A DNA stretch of 43,262 bases. Origin: Acidimicrobiia bacterium (GTDB lineage: Bacteria; Actinomycetota; Acidimicrobiia; Acidimicrobiales; UBA8592). Position numbers and translations under genes: made by a program. Positions within the stretch are counted from its first letter, which is position 1. Each line of letters begins with the position of its first letter. The notes below the pieces were generated by a model that was not told the origin of the DNA, did no database searches, and saw only the letters and a program-made list of their open reading frames with translations. Shown piece after piece: positions 7,430 through 15,901 of the stretch. Location: the NCBI GenBank assembly GCA_030431575.1, contig JAUIIS010000007.1:1-43262 (forward strand). Reading direction: 5' to 3'.

Positions 7430-8309
7430 ATGCGCGGCTTGCGGATCCGGAATACGAGCGGAGCCGGTCGATGCGGTCTTGGGTGTCGGGATGGGTAGAG
7501 AACAGACGGGCGAGGTCGGGGCCACGTCGGGCCCGGGGCTCTTCGGCCAGCGGGTTATGGATGTATGCGTGCGCTTGGGCCGGAGCCACGTGCATGGGTG
7601 ACCGCTTGGCGGTCGCTTCGATTCTTTGAAGGGCTCGCGCCAGAGGTTCACCGGAACCGAGGAGTTCGGCTGCGCCGCGGTCTGCTTCGAACTCGCGCGA
7701 GCGGCTGACGGCCATTTGCATGAGTGATGCGGCCACGGGTGCGAGGAGAGCTGTGGCCATCAGGGCGATGGGGTTCGGCGAGTCTTCGTCGCGGCCACCA
7801 AATGCCGTGGCCCACATGGCCATGTTGGCAATGAACGAAATGGCGGTGGCTATGGCGGCGGCCACCGAACCAATAAGGATGTCTCGGTGTTTGACGTGCA
7901 TGAGCTCGTGGGCCATTACGGCTTCGACTTCTTCTGGCGGCATTGAGGCCAAGAGGCCGCGCGTGGCGCAGACGACGGCGTTGTTGGGTCCGCGCCCGGT
8001 GGCGAAGGCATTGGGTTGGGCGTCGGGTGAGATTGCAATGGTGGGGGTTGGCATCCCAGCGCGCTGGGCCAGGTTGGCCACCATGTTGTAGAGCTGGGGG
8101 TGATCGTCAGGGCCGACGACGGTGGCCTTGGCTGAGCGCAGGGCGAGCTTGTCGCTAAACCAGTAGCTACCGCCAACCATGATGAGGGCCATGACGAGGC
8201 CCACCATGAGGGCTCCGCTTGAGCCACCGCCAAGCACGCCGGCGACGGTGACGATGAGGCCACCCATCCCCGCAAGCAGCGCGGTGGTCTTCATGGTGTT
8301 CTTGAACAC
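7428..8309 (-). CDS. htpX: M48 family zinc metalloprotease, HtpX-like
   Basis: Membrane-bound zinc protease that degrades misfolded membrane proteins, 293 aa, the usual HtpX length. The HExxH motif is HELMH near residue 132, and the third ligand lies in SREFEADRG near residue 206. N-terminal hydrophobic segments (ALLAGMGGLIVTVAGV and LMVGLVMALIMVGG) and a second pair after the active site match HtpX topology. The start is taken as GTG at 8309, giving FKNTMKTTALL, because an AGGAGAAGTT ribosome site precedes it; ATG at 8294 is the alternative. It is divergent from a sigma factor gene across a short AT-rich spacer. Confidence 0.92.
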   Translation of the reverse strand: MFKNTMKTTALLAGMGGLIVTVAGVLGGGSSGALMVGLVMALIMVGGSYWFSDKLALRSAKATVVGPDDHPQLYNMVANLAQRAGMPTPTIAISPDAQPNAFATGRGPNNAVVCATRGLLASMPPEEVEAVMAHELMHVKHRDILIGSVAAAIATAISFIANMAMWATAFGGRDEDSPNPIALMATALLAPVAASLMQMAVSRSREFEADRGAAELLGSGEPLARALQRIEATAKRSPMHVAPAQAHAYIHNPLAEEPRARRGPDLARLFSTHPDTQDRIDRLRSYSGSASRA

Positions 8310-8434
8310 AACTTCTCCTGTTGGACGTGACGCCTGTAGGTGGCGATTGATCGTTCGGGTGGACTTCTCGTGCAACGCTTCTCGGTGCGGCGGTGTTCCC
8401 ACATTCGCTCCGAAACACCAACCTGACTACCTAT

Positions 8435-8440
8435 AGTATA
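8435..8440 (-). promoter_or_regulatory. Possible -10 of htpX
   Basis: TATACT on the minus strand in an AT-rich island. It would give a leader of about 120 nt before the GTG at 8309. No clear -35. Confidence 0.3.
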
Positions 8441-8455
8441 ACCACTCTTTCTTGA

Positions 8456-8484
8456 TTGACATATTGGAATATACCTTTTAAGAT
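8456..8484 (+). promoter_or_regulatory. Consensus promoter of the sigma factor gene
   Basis: TTGACA (8456-8461), 17-nt spacer, TAAGAT (8479-8484), then 6 nt to the ATG at 8491. This is a textbook housekeeping-type promoter with leaderless spacing. The spacer carries GGAATATACC, which recurs inverted in the next promoter at 9364-9380. Confidence 0.75.
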
Positions 8485-8490
8485 GCGACC

Positions 8491-9330
8491 ATGACCTACC
8501 GATTGGGCTCTGACAACTCCCTACTCACTGCCGCAGAAGAGGTTGAGCTGGCCAAGAAAATCGAGGCCGGGCGCCATGCCAACAAGCGCATTGCAGAAGG
8601 CCGCAGCCAGCCAAACGACCAACAGCTCAAGGCACGCGGCGATGCGGCAAAGGAGCGCTTCATTCAAGCCAACCTGCGTCTAGTACTTTCCATCGCCGGC
8701 AAGGCAAGAACCCCTGGACACGTCGACCGCCAGGATGTCATCCAAGATGGCATGCTCGGCCTCGAACGCGCTGTCGACAAGTTTGAGTGGCGCAAGGGGT
8801 ACAAGTTCTCCACCTATGCCACCTGGTGGATCCGCCAGAGCATCCAACGAGGGCTCGAAAACACCGCGAGCACCATCAGGATCCCAGCCCACCGCACATC
8901 CGAGCTGCGCAGCGCCTTGGGCGAAGACAACGACGTGCGTGGCCTACCCGCCAAACTCGCTCGGGTGGCCGCATTAGAACACCTCGAGTCCCTCGACCGG
9001 CCCGTCGGCGACGGCAGTACCACCATTGCCGACCTCTCCCCATCCCCTGACGATTGCCCCCAGGAGCAGGTTGAAACAAACGAACTCCGCGCACAGGTAG
9101 CGGAGATGCTCAATCGCTTGGACCCAATGACGGCCGAGGCGCTCGTTGCCCGGTTTGGCCTTGATGGAGCGGAGCCCATGACCTACGGGGCCATCGCCGA
9201 ACAACTCGGGGTCAGCCCCGAAGCAATCCGCCGGCGGGTCCTCCGCTCACTCGACAATCTCCGCCCATGGGCAACACGCCTCGACCGCCCCGACCCAGAG
9301 TCAGGCGATGCCGCATTTGCCGCGGCCTAG
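8491..9330 (+). CDS. RNA polymerase sigma factor, SigA-like (group 2)
   Basis: Sigma-70 family factor, 279 aa. Region 1.2 is LLTAAEEVELAKKIEAG. Region 2 runs from RFIQANLRLVLSIA through KFSTYATWWIRQSIQRGL with the -10 recognition helix. Region 3 is reduced, and region 4 is TYGAIAEQLGVSPEAIRRRV. Region 1.1 is absent and the length is below that of the housekeeping factor, so an alternative SigA-like factor is likely. It has a strong consensus promoter of its own. The next gene, 76 nt downstream, has its own promoter sharing a motif with this one. Confidence 0.92.
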   Translation: MTYRLGSDNSLLTAAEEVELAKKIEAGRHANKRIAEGRSQPNDQQLKARGDAAKERFIQANLRLVLSIAGKARTPGHVDRQDVIQDGMLGLERAVDKFEWRKGYKFSTYATWWIRQSIQRGLENTASTIRIPAHRTSELRSALGEDNDVRGLPAKLARVAALEHLESLDRPVGDGSTTIADLSPSPDDCPQEQVETNELRAQVAEMLNRLDPMTAEALVARFGLDGAEPMTYGAIAEQLGVSPEAIRRRVLRSLDNLRPWATRLDRPDPESGDAAFAAA

Positions 9331-9357
9331 GAAACCCGGCCAGAGGACAAAATAGAG

Positions 9358-9399
9358 TTGTCCTAATAGGTATATTCAATAGTATGTGTTCAAGGAGGT
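9358..9399 (+). promoter_or_regulatory. Promoter and Shine-Dalgarno of the small gene at 9407
   Basis: TTGTCC (9358-9363), 16 nt, TAGTAT (9380-9385), then a near-perfect AAGGAGGT (9392-9399) 7 nt before ATG. The spacer holds TAATAGGTATATTCAAT (9364-9380), nearly identical to the reverse complement of the sigma-gene promoter spacer. Confidence 0.6.
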
Positions 9400-9406
9400 A
9401 TTACCA

Positions 9407-9709
9407 ATGACTACCGCAGTCAACGAGCAAGCCCCCCACACAGCCCAGGATGTCCAGCGAGACCACACCAACATCCAGTGGCTCCGCACAGAAGCTCAAC
9501 GCCTCTGGCTCCAAGAGCCTGCTGCACATCCGAAGATCCGAGAGTCGCTGCTGAGCGAGCTGACTGAGATAGACCTGCGACTCGAACGCCTCTCCCTACG
9601 CACCTCATGCGAGCAACCCGGCGAAGCAGACCCAAGCGCCATCGATGAATGCGCCGAGCGAATACGCAGCCTGCAACGCCGATGGGGACGAGGAGCCACT
9701 CGCCAGTAG
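9407..9709 (+). CDS. Small helical protein of unknown function
   Basis: 100 aa, charged, mostly predicted helical, without signal peptide or membrane segment. I do not recognise a family. The Shine-Dalgarno AAGGAGGT at 9392-9399 fixes the start at 9407 rather than the upstream GTG at 9386. The C-terminal CAERIRSLQRRWGRG is strongly basic, so nucleic-acid or RNA-polymerase contact is possible but not shown. It lies between a sigma factor and a winged-helix regulator and shares a promoter motif with the sigma gene. Confidence 0.6.
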   Translation: MTTAVNEQAPHTAQDVQRDHTNIQWLRTEAQRLWLQEPAAHPKIRESLLSELTEIDLRLERLSLRTSCEQPGEADPSAIDECAERIRSLQRRWGRGATRQ

Positions 9710-9795
9710 CCCCTCATAGCAGTGCCTAAGAGTTCAGCCAGCCTTGGCCACAGGCCGCTCCTGAGCAACTGACTCGCTGCTACCCCGACACCAAA

Positions 9796-9821
9796 TCCGG
9801 ACGGGGATACCCCCGTCCGGA
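9796..9821. terminator. GC-rich hairpin between 9407 gene and regulator
   Basis: TCCGGACGGGG (9796-9806) and CCCCGTCCGGA (9811-9821) form a perfect 11-bp stem with a 4-nt loop. It is probably a transcription stop for the upstream gene, or a regulatory hairpin 55 nt before the next start. There is no T-tract. Confidence 0.5.
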
Positions 9822-9875
9822 CCCACAGGAAAGCGGTGCAAGACCCGTGGACCGACACTCTGGAGGAAACCGAAC

Positions 9876-10208
9876 GTGTTTGACCTAGACACCAACCACC
9901 GGTGGACGTTTCTCACTAACCACGCACACGTGCTGCTGTCGCTGTATCGAGACCCCCACCTACGTCAACGAGACATCGCCCGGTTGGTAGGAATCACCGA
10001 GGGGGGCGTCCAGCGCATCCTCAACGACCTCGAGCATGGCGGCTACCTCGAGGTGACCAGAGTGGGACGCAGGAACCACTACAAGGTCCATCCCGAGCAC
10101 TCTCTGCGCCACCCCCTAGAAGAGTCGCACTGCGTCGGAGAGATTCTCCACCAACTAGCCCCAGCCTCACCACCACCCAACAACGCCAAGCCCGGACAAG
10201 CCGCCTAG
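9876..10208 (+). CDS. Winged-helix transcriptional regulator
   Basis: MarR-like winged-helix DNA-binding protein, 110 aa. The helix-turn-helix is LRQRDIARLVGITEGGVQRI, followed by a wing with GGYLEVTRVGRRNHY. The start is GTG at 9876 with GGAGGAAA upstream. It ends 10 nt before the antiporter gene, so the two are probably one operon. A paralogue lies on the other side of the antiporter at 12445; the two share WTFLTNHAHVL, LRQRDIA, VGRRN and LRHPLE. Confidence 0.85.
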   Translation: MFDLDTNHRWTFLTNHAHVLLSLYRDPHLRQRDIARLVGITEGGVQRILNDLEHGGYLEVTRVGRRNHYKVHPEHSLRHPLEESHCVGEILHQLAPASPPPNNAKPGQAA

Positions 10209-10218
10209 CGGGCCAGCC

Positions 10219-12378
10219 ATGTCACTAAACCCGCCCACTGAACATCAACTCCTGGTGTTCTGGGTCGCGCTCCTCGTCATCCTGGTCGCCGCCCGAGTAC
10301 TGGGTACGCTGATGCAGCGCATTGGCCAGCCCGCTGTCGTTGGAGAGCTGGCTGCCGGGCTCGTCCTTGGCCCCTCGCTGTTAGGAAAGGTCGCCCCCGA
10401 CGTCACTGACTGGCTCTTCCCTGCCGACGATGCCCAAACAGCCATGCTTTTCACCGTCGGGTGGATAGGCGTCCTCTTCCTCTTGGTGGCAACCGGTTTC
10501 GAAACAGATCTGGGCCTCATCCGACGCCTCGGCAGAGCCGCCACCCTGGTTTCGGCCGGGTCCCTGATTGTTCCCGCAATCGCAGGCTTCGCCGTCGGCT
10601 GGTATATACCCGGGGCCTTTGTGGGAGACAGCACGCAGCGCTACATCTTTGCGTTGTTCGTCGCCGCAGCGCTGTCCATCTCTTCACTCCCGGTCATTGC
10701 GAAGATCCTCTCCGAAATGGGGTTGATGCGCCGCAACTTCGGCCAACTAACCCTGGCCGCAGGCATGGCCAACGACGTCGTTGGCTGGATAGCGCTGGGC
10801 TTCATTGCCGGCCTTGCTCAAGCTGGCGGTGTCAAGCTCGACAAGCTGGCCTTCACCGTTATCGGAGTTGCGGTGTTCTTTGCGGCCGCATTCACGTTGG
10901 GCCAACGCGGCGTGGACACTGCTCTGCGCAAGGTCCGGGCTAGCGGTGACGACCCACTTGCGGGCCTAAGCGTCGTCGTGCTGACTGCGCTGTCGTTCGG
11001 TGTCATTACCCAATGGCTTCACGTCGAAGCCGTTCTGGGCGCTTTCATCGCGGGCGTGATTCTCGCTCGATCTCGATTTGCCAGCCACCAACTCATTAGC
11101 CCCCTCGAAACCATGACTGCGGCTGTCTTCGCTCCGGTGTTCTTCGCCACGGCAGGGCTTCGGGTAGACCTGGGCCTGCTGGCCGACGCGGAGACACTCC
11201 TTTGGGCCGTCATTGTCCTTGGCGCAGCTTCGCTGTCGAAGTTTGTGGGATCCATCCTCGGCGCCCGCATGTCGGGACTCCCCACACGAGAAGGAGCGGC
11301 TCTAGGGGTTGGCCTCAACGCACGTGGAGCTCTCGAGATCGTCATTGCCACCGTTGGCCTATCACTCGGCGTGCTCAACGACCGCAGCTACACCGTCATT
11401 GTCCTCATGGCAATGGCAACCTCTATGGCTGCGCCGCCATTCCTGCGCAGGGTGCTTGCTGGCTGGGAGGGAACGCCCGAAGAACGCAAGCGACTTGACC
11501 TTGAACACCAACTCGCCACCAACACCGTGGTTACCGGCGGGCGCGTGCTGATCCCCACTATGGCTGGCATGCCATCACTGCTCGCCGCCCAAGTTACCGG
11601 GCTGACCTGGCCCTCAGAGAGCGGCGTCACCTTGCTCTCCACCGGGCCAACTCCGCCTGAAGATCTCGTGGCATACCGCAACGTGCTCGACGGCCGCGAA
11701 GTTACCCACGAGCACCACGAACGCGACGATGTCGCTCGGGCCATTCTTGACGAAGCACAACTGGGCTACGACGCGATCGTTCTCGGTGCAGTCACCGACG
11801 GAGACGGAATTGTCACGCCGCTCGTCGACCAGGTGCTCCGCGAGAGTTCCATTCCTGTTGTTGTGGTGCGACCACCTCGGAACGCAGGTGGCGCTTTGCC
11901 CTGGGCATTCAGCAGAGCCCTCGTCCCCGTCGACGGTTCGAGGTCATCCCGTCCCGCCCTCGAGATCAGCGCGTACCTCAGCGCCAACATCGGTACTCAT
12001 GTGCATCAGCTCCACATCACCAACCGACCAAACACCCGGTTCGAGACGCTCCTCAACGATCACGCCGCCCACACCGACCAGGCACGAAACATCTTGGGCG
12101 AAACGGCAAGCATCGCCACCACAGCCGGAGCGAACTTCTCAACGGTTGTCGAGCACGCCGACAATCCCGGTCGACAAATTGTCGAATCCGCCAAAGAACT
12201 CGACACCGACCTCATTGTTATCTCTGGCACCAGCCGCTTGAACGCGGGCACCCTATTCCTGGGCCATACCATTCGGCACGTCCTGGACAACACCGATAGC
12301 ACCCTCGTGGCTGCTCTGGTTCCCGAGCCGCGCGCTAGCGGCGACGAGCCAGACACGGAAGCTGCAGCCACGGTTTAG
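10219..12378 (+). CDS. CPA2-type cation:proton antiporter with C-terminal universal stress domains
   Basis: Membrane antiporter exchanging Na+ or K+ for H+, 719 aa. Residues about 1-410 form the antiporter domain with around 12 hydrophobic segments, including GQPAVVGELAAGLVLGPSLL and a core AAGMANDVVGW with the conserved Asp. The cytoplasmic tail carries two universal stress (UspA-like) folds: a degenerate one about 420-550 ending PVVVVRPP, and a second about 560-705 beginning ALVPVDGS with a nucleotide-binding-like SGTSRLNAGTLFLGHT. This suggests gating by nucleotide or stress state. It is flanked by two paralogous winged-helix regulators. Confidence 0.92.
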   Translation: MSLNPPTEHQLLVFWVALLVILVAARVLGTLMQRIGQPAVVGELAAGLVLGPSLLGKVAPDVTDWLFPADDAQTAMLFTVGWIGVLFLLVATGFETDLGLIRRLGRAATLVSAGSLIVPAIAGFAVGWYIPGAFVGDSTQRYIFALFVAAALSISSLPVIAKILSEMGLMRRNFGQLTLAAGMANDVVGWIALGFIAGLAQAGGVKLDKLAFTVIGVAVFFAAAFTLGQRGVDTALRKVRASGDDPLAGLSVVVLTALSFGVITQWLHVEAVLGAFIAGVILARSRFASHQLISPLETMTAAVFAPVFFATAGLRVDLGLLADAETLLWAVIVLGAASLSKFVGSILGARMSGLPTREGAALGVGLNARGALEIVIATVGLSLGVLNDRSYTVIVLMAMATSMAAPPFLRRVLAGWEGTPEERKRLDLEHQLATNTVVTGGRVLIPTMAGMPSLLAAQVTGLTWPSESGVTLLSTGPTPPEDLVAYRNVLDGREVTHEHHERDDVARAILDEAQLGYDAIVLGAVTDGDGIVTPLVDQVLRESSIPVVVVRPPRNAGGALPWAFSRALVPVDGSRSSRPALEISAYLSANIGTHVHQLHITNRPNTRFETLLNDHAAHTDQARNILGETASIATTAGANFSTVVEHADNPGRQIVESAKELDTDLIVISGTSRLNAGTLFLGHTIRHVLDNTDSTLVAALVPEPRASGDEPDTEAAATV

Positions 12379-12432
12379 TTGCGGGCTCTCCATGCCCGAC
12401 GCCCGGTCCACGGACCACAACCGCTCAATAGG

Positions 12433-12438
12433 TATGCT
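12433..12438 (+). promoter_or_regulatory. -10 element of the second winged-helix gene
   Basis: TATGCT, exactly 6 nt before the ATG at 12445; leaderless spacing. The surrounding AATAGGTAT resembles the motif at 9365-9373. Confidence 0.45.
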
Positions 12439-12444
12439 CCGGTG

Positions 12445-12744
12445 ATGGAGTTGATGGAACCCGACCTCAAGAGCCCGTCGTGGACATTCCTCACGAACCA
12501 CGCTCATGTGCTCATCGCCATTGATCGCAACCCAGAGCTGCGCCAGCGCGACATCGCTCACGCGGTCGGTATCACGGTCGGGGCCGTACAAAAGATCATC
12601 CACGAGCTAGAGGCTGGCGGCTACGTCGAACGCGAACGTGTTGGCCGCCGCAACCGCTATCAGGTCAATCCACAGCACGCGCTGCGCCACCCGCTCGAGA
12701 GCAATCACACCGTTGGCGACCTGCTGACCACCCTGGACGCCTAG
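12445..12744 (+). CDS. Winged-helix transcriptional regulator (paralogue of 9876 gene)
   Basis: 99 aa MarR-like winged-helix protein. The helix-turn-helix is LRQRDIAHAVGITVGAVQKI, with a wing containing VERERVGRRNRYQV. Roughly two thirds of residues match the regulator at 9876, so a local duplication around the antiporter is likely. The start at 12445 is chosen from the leaderless -10 TATGCT; a longer frame reaches back toward the antiporter stop but lacks a ribosome site. Confidence 0.83.
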   Translation: MELMEPDLKSPSWTFLTNHAHVLIAIDRNPELRQRDIAHAVGITVGAVQKIIHELEAGGYVERERVGRRNRYQVNPQHALRHPLESNHTVGDLLTTLDA

Positions 12745-12843
12745 CCCACAGGCCCTGGCAGCGCGGCTCGTAGGCCAAGCAGCGCCAACAACCAGCGCAT
12801 AAGCTCGGCCCCGTGGGCGGACCGCGCCAACGCTGGAGGATCA

Positions 12844-13191
12844 ATGATCATCGTTACTGCCACCCTGTCGTTCGAAACCGAGGCAGACCGAGACAACGCC
12901 GTCGCCAAGACCGCTGCGGTGCAGTTGGCCACCCGCAACGACGAGGACGGCTGCCTGGCGTACTGCTTCGCGGCGGATCCAGCAATGCCCGAACACATCC
13001 AGGTGTACGAACTCTGGACCACAGCAGACGCCCTCGAGGCACACTTCGCGCACCCCAACTATGCAGACATGGTGCAAGTCCTCCACAACTGCGGCGGATT
13101 CGTCAAGAGCGAGAACCGCCTATACACCGCCACCGATTGCGGCCCCGTCTACGACGACACAGGCACCTTCCGCAAAGACGCCGTGACCTAA
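12844..13191 (+). CDS. Putative quinol monooxygenase (ABM domain)
   Basis: Antibiotic-biosynthesis-monooxygenase-fold protein, 115 aa, a dimeric alpha/beta barrel that often oxidises quinols or catechols without cofactor. It begins MIIVTATLSF and has the characteristic EDGCLAYCFAADPAMPEHI and YELWTTADALEAHFAHPNY segments. A GGAGG ribosome site precedes the ATG. It is convergent with and only 15 nt from the ring-cleavage dioxygenase gene, so a role in aromatic metabolism is possible. Confidence 0.8.
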   Translation: MIIVTATLSFETEADRDNAVAKTAAVQLATRNDEDGCLAYCFAADPAMPEHIQVYELWTTADALEAHFAHPNYADMVQVLHNCGGFVKSENRLYTATDCGPVYDDTGTFRKDAVT

Positions 13192-13206
13192 GCGATCTAG
13201 CCGCAG

Positions 13207-14025
13207 TCAGAGCTTGTAGCTGGCAATAGTGCAGCCCACCGCAAAGATGGGGATCGGCGTATAGAAATGCACGGTGCCTTTAGCACCGTTGGCGGCGGCG
13301 CTGATCGCGATAAACGTACGGATCTCGAAGCCACCTTGGCCTGCATCTGCATACACGGTGAGGTCGTCGTAGTCGAGCAGTCGGTCCTTGTCGTTGGCGC
13401 ACCAGCGGTCAAGAAAGTCGCGGTCCCAAGGTTCGTTGATCTTGCCGCTATCGGGGGTGGCTGGCCAGTGTGAGATCCCGCCAGTGCCCACGAGGGCCAC
13501 CTTCTCGGGGACCGAGTCTGCGGCGCGGCGAAGCGCTTCGCCAAACGCCCAGGCCCTGGGCAGTGGCGCCAGCGGCGGCCCTTGGCAATTCACGTTCACG
13601 GGGATGACGGGCAGATCGAACTCAGGTGTCAAGAAGTGCAACGGAACCGCGATGCCGTGGTCGAACTTCCATTCCTCGGCGTAGGCCACATCGACGGTTT
13701 GCATGACTTCGGTGATGAGACGCCGGGAGAGGTCCCGGTTGCCCGGGGCGCGGAAGGTCTCGATACCCAGCCAGCCAGCGTCCTCGATGGGGCCGTCGTA
13801 GAAGTCGGCCATGCCAACGGCGAAGCTGGGCATGTTGTTCATGAAGAAGTTGGCGAAGTGCTCGGCTGCTATGACCACGAGTGCCTCGGCGCCGCTGGCC
13901 ACGATGTCTTCACGCATCTGATCGAAAGCGCAGTACAGAGCGTCTCGAGCCTCAGGATCGGCTCGATCTTTACGGCCAGTTATCCCAGGGGCGTGACTGC
14001 ACACACCAGCGTAGACCAGTGGCAT
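13207..14025 (-). CDS. Class III extradiol ring-cleavage dioxygenase, catalytic (LigB-type) subunit
   Basis: Non-heme Fe(II) dioxygenase that opens catecholic rings, 272 aa. Iron ligands of the LigB superfamily are visible: His11 in VCSHAPGI, His56 in AAEHFANFF and the Glu in GGFEIRT. The catalytic His lies in TGGISHWP. The start ATG overlaps the small-subunit stop by one base (TGATG), with AAGGAG upstream, so the subunits are translationally coupled. Given the hpaE/F/G/H/R neighbours, homoprotocatechuate (3,4-dihydroxyphenylacetate) is the likely substrate, but it does not look like single-subunit E. coli HpaD. Confidence 0.87.
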   Translation of the reverse strand: MPLVYAGVCSHAPGITGRKDRADPEARDALYCAFDQMREDIVASGAEALVVIAAEHFANFFMNNMPSFAVGMADFYDGPIEDAGWLGIETFRAPGNRDLSRRLITEVMQTVDVAYAEEWKFDHGIAVPLHFLTPEFDLPVIPVNVNCQGPPLAPLPRAWAFGEALRRAADSVPEKVALVGTGGISHWPATPDSGKINEPWDRDFLDRWCANDKDRLLDYDDLTVYADAGQGGFEIRTFIAISAAANGAKGTVHFYTPIPIFAVGCTIASYKL

Positions 14026-14378
14026 CAGCGCTCTCCTTCGCTTTGCCCGAGCGACGCTGCATGTGCCTCGGTGCCTTCGTACCCAGTTGTGGCGTAGACC
14101 CCTTCGCGTACCGGGCCATATGTGGCAATGCCGTCGCGCATGCGCTGGAGGTAGTCCTGCCACTCGATCTGATGAAAGGCCGCGAAGTGCATGAGGATCT
14201 GGCCGTTGACACCGAGGTGATAGAGCAAACCAATGTCGGGTTGGGTGAGCGCTTCGACTTCCTCGGTTGTGAGCTCGTAGTCGGCAAGGCTGGCGGTCCG
14301 GTCGGAGCGGTACGCCTCTTGGACGCGTGGATCCCGGTTGAGTTCGAAGAGGAATTTCTGCACGTAATAAAGACTCAT
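14025..14378 (-). CDS. LigA-type small subunit of extradiol dioxygenase
   Basis: 117 aa protein of the protocatechuate 4,5-dioxygenase alpha-subunit (LigA) family. It covers the active site of the catalytic partner. It shows the helical LigA pattern with the LTTEEVEALTQPDIGLLYHLG signature followed by NGQIL. It overlaps the aldehyde dehydrogenase stop by 4 nt and the LigB-type gene by 1 nt. GGGAG lies 7 nt before the ATG. Confidence 0.82.
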   Translation of the reverse strand: MSLYYVQKFLFELNRDPRVQEAYRSDRTASLADYELTTEEVEALTQPDIGLLYHLGVNGQILMHFAAFHQIEWQDYLQRMRDGIATYGPVREGVYATTGYEGTEAHAASLGQSEGER

Positions 14379-15901
14379 TGCGCAGCTCCCAGGTTCGGGA
14401 TGTTGTGGGTGTCTAGCGCGATGGCGATGTTCTTGGTTTCCATGTAGAAGTCGAAGCTCCAATCGCCGCCGTCGCGCCCGATGCCCGATCTCTTTGTGCC
14501 GCCGAACGGCGTGGCCAGATGGCGAACATTCTGAGAGTTGACCCACACCATGCCCACCTCAAGCTGGTTGGACACCCGATGTGCTCGTCCAACGTCACTG
14601 GTCCAGAGGTAAGCGGCGAGGCCATAGGCGACGTTGTTGGCAATCTCGACGGCGTCAGCCTCATCGTCAAATGGGATTGCGGTTAGCGCTGGTCCGAAGA
14701 TCTCTTCTTGGGCAACGCGCATAGTGGGCGTGGCGTCACTGAAGAGCATAGGGGCCACCCAACAGCCGCCGGCGGGGGCTTGATCCCAGCCCGGTCCCTC
14801 GTGCACGGTCGCGCCATCGGCGGCGGCAATGTCGCGGTAGCTGCACACCTTGTCGTGGTGACGTGGGTGAATGAGCGGGCCCACAACCGACGCTGGGTCC
14901 AGGGGGTGCCCGACTGGGATGGTCTTCATCTTCGCAACGAGCTGCTCGACCACGCTGTCATAGATGGAACGCTGGATGAGGACCCGGCTGGAGCTGGTGC
15001 ACCGCTCGCCGTTAAGGCTGTAGATCATGAAGGTCGCCGCATCGAGGGCCCGGTCTAGGTTGGCGTCGTCGAAGACGATGACCGGGTTCTTGCCGCCCAA
15101 CTCGAAATGCACTCGCTTCAGAGTGGGTGCGCCTTGGGCCTGGATCATCGAGCCGGTTGCAGACTCGCCAACGAAGGCAATGGCCTTGATTGCCGGGTGC
15201 GTTGTTAGCGCCTTGCCTGCAGACTCGCCCATGCCGTGGACCACGTTTAGCACTCCCGGTGGCAGGCCAGCCTCGAGCGCGATCTCGGCGAGCAGATGTG
15301 CGGTGTAGGGGCTCCACTCGGCGGGCTTGTGCACCACGGTGCAACCCGCAGCGAGCGCTGGTGCGATCTTCCACGTGCTCAGCATGAATGGGGTGTTCCA
15401 TGGGGTGATAACGCCCACGGGCCCAATGGCGCGACGGGTGGTGTAGTTGATGTGGTCCTGTGCGGGGAGTGCCTTACCGTCGGCGGCGCCCGGGGCGAGG
15501 TCGGCAAAGTAGCGGAAGTTGGCGGCACCGCGTATTGCCGCGGCGCTCATGAAGCGGATGGTTTGACCAGTGTCCATGCACTCGGTGACCGCGATCTGGT
15601 GGGTTCGTTGCTCAATGAGGTTGGCAACGTTGTGAAGAATGCGCTTGCGCTCGGAACCTGGCGTGGCGGCCCAGGCGTCGAAAGCCTCGGCTGCTGCTGT
15701 GGCGGCTCGGTCGATGTCTTCGTTGGCACCAGCGCAAATGCTGCCAAGCGTCGAGCCATCCACAGGGCTGGTGTTGACGAACGTCTCGCCGGACACCGAC
15801 GCGTGCGGCTGCCCGTCAATGAGGTGGGGCAGCGGCTCGCTAGCGAAGCGAGCGAGGTGCGTGACAGCAGCGGCTTGGTTGTCTTGGAAGGTGTTACTCA
15901 T
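14375..15901 (-). CDS. hpaE: 5-carboxymethyl-2-hydroxymuconate semialdehyde dehydrogenase (HpaE-like)
   Basis: NAD-dependent aldehyde dehydrogenase, 508 aa, oxidising the ring-cleavage product of homoprotocatechuate. The catalytic Cys is in NGERCTSSS and the general base Glu in HFELGGKNP; the cofactor motif is TPWNTPFMLSTWK. The start at 15901 is fixed by GGGAG and by a 4-nt ATGA overlap with hpaF; the open frame extends further upstream but overlaps hpaF. It is a paralogue of the dehydrogenase at 30764-32221. Confidence 0.88.
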   Translation of the reverse strand: MSNTFQDNQAAAVTHLARFASEPLPHLIDGQPHASVSGETFVNTSPVDGSTLGSICAGANEDIDRAATAAAEAFDAWAATPGSERKRILHNVANLIEQRTHQIAVTECMDTGQTIRFMSAAAIRGAANFRYFADLAPGAADGKALPAQDHINYTTRRAIGPVGVITPWNTPFMLSTWKIAPALAAGCTVVHKPAEWSPYTAHLLAEIALEAGLPPGVLNVVHGMGESAGKALTTHPAIKAIAFVGESATGSMIQAQGAPTLKRVHFELGGKNPVIVFDDANLDRALDAATFMIYSLNGERCTSSSRVLIQRSIYDSVVEQLVAKMKTIPVGHPLDPASVVGPLIHPRHHDKVCSYRDIAAADGATVHEGPGWDQAPAGGCWVAPMLFSDATPTMRVAQEEIFGPALTAIPFDDEADAVEIANNVAYGLAAYLWTSDVGRAHRVSNQLEVGMVWVNSQNVRHLATPFGGTKRSGIGRDGGDWSFDFYMETKNIAIALDTHNIPNLGAAQ

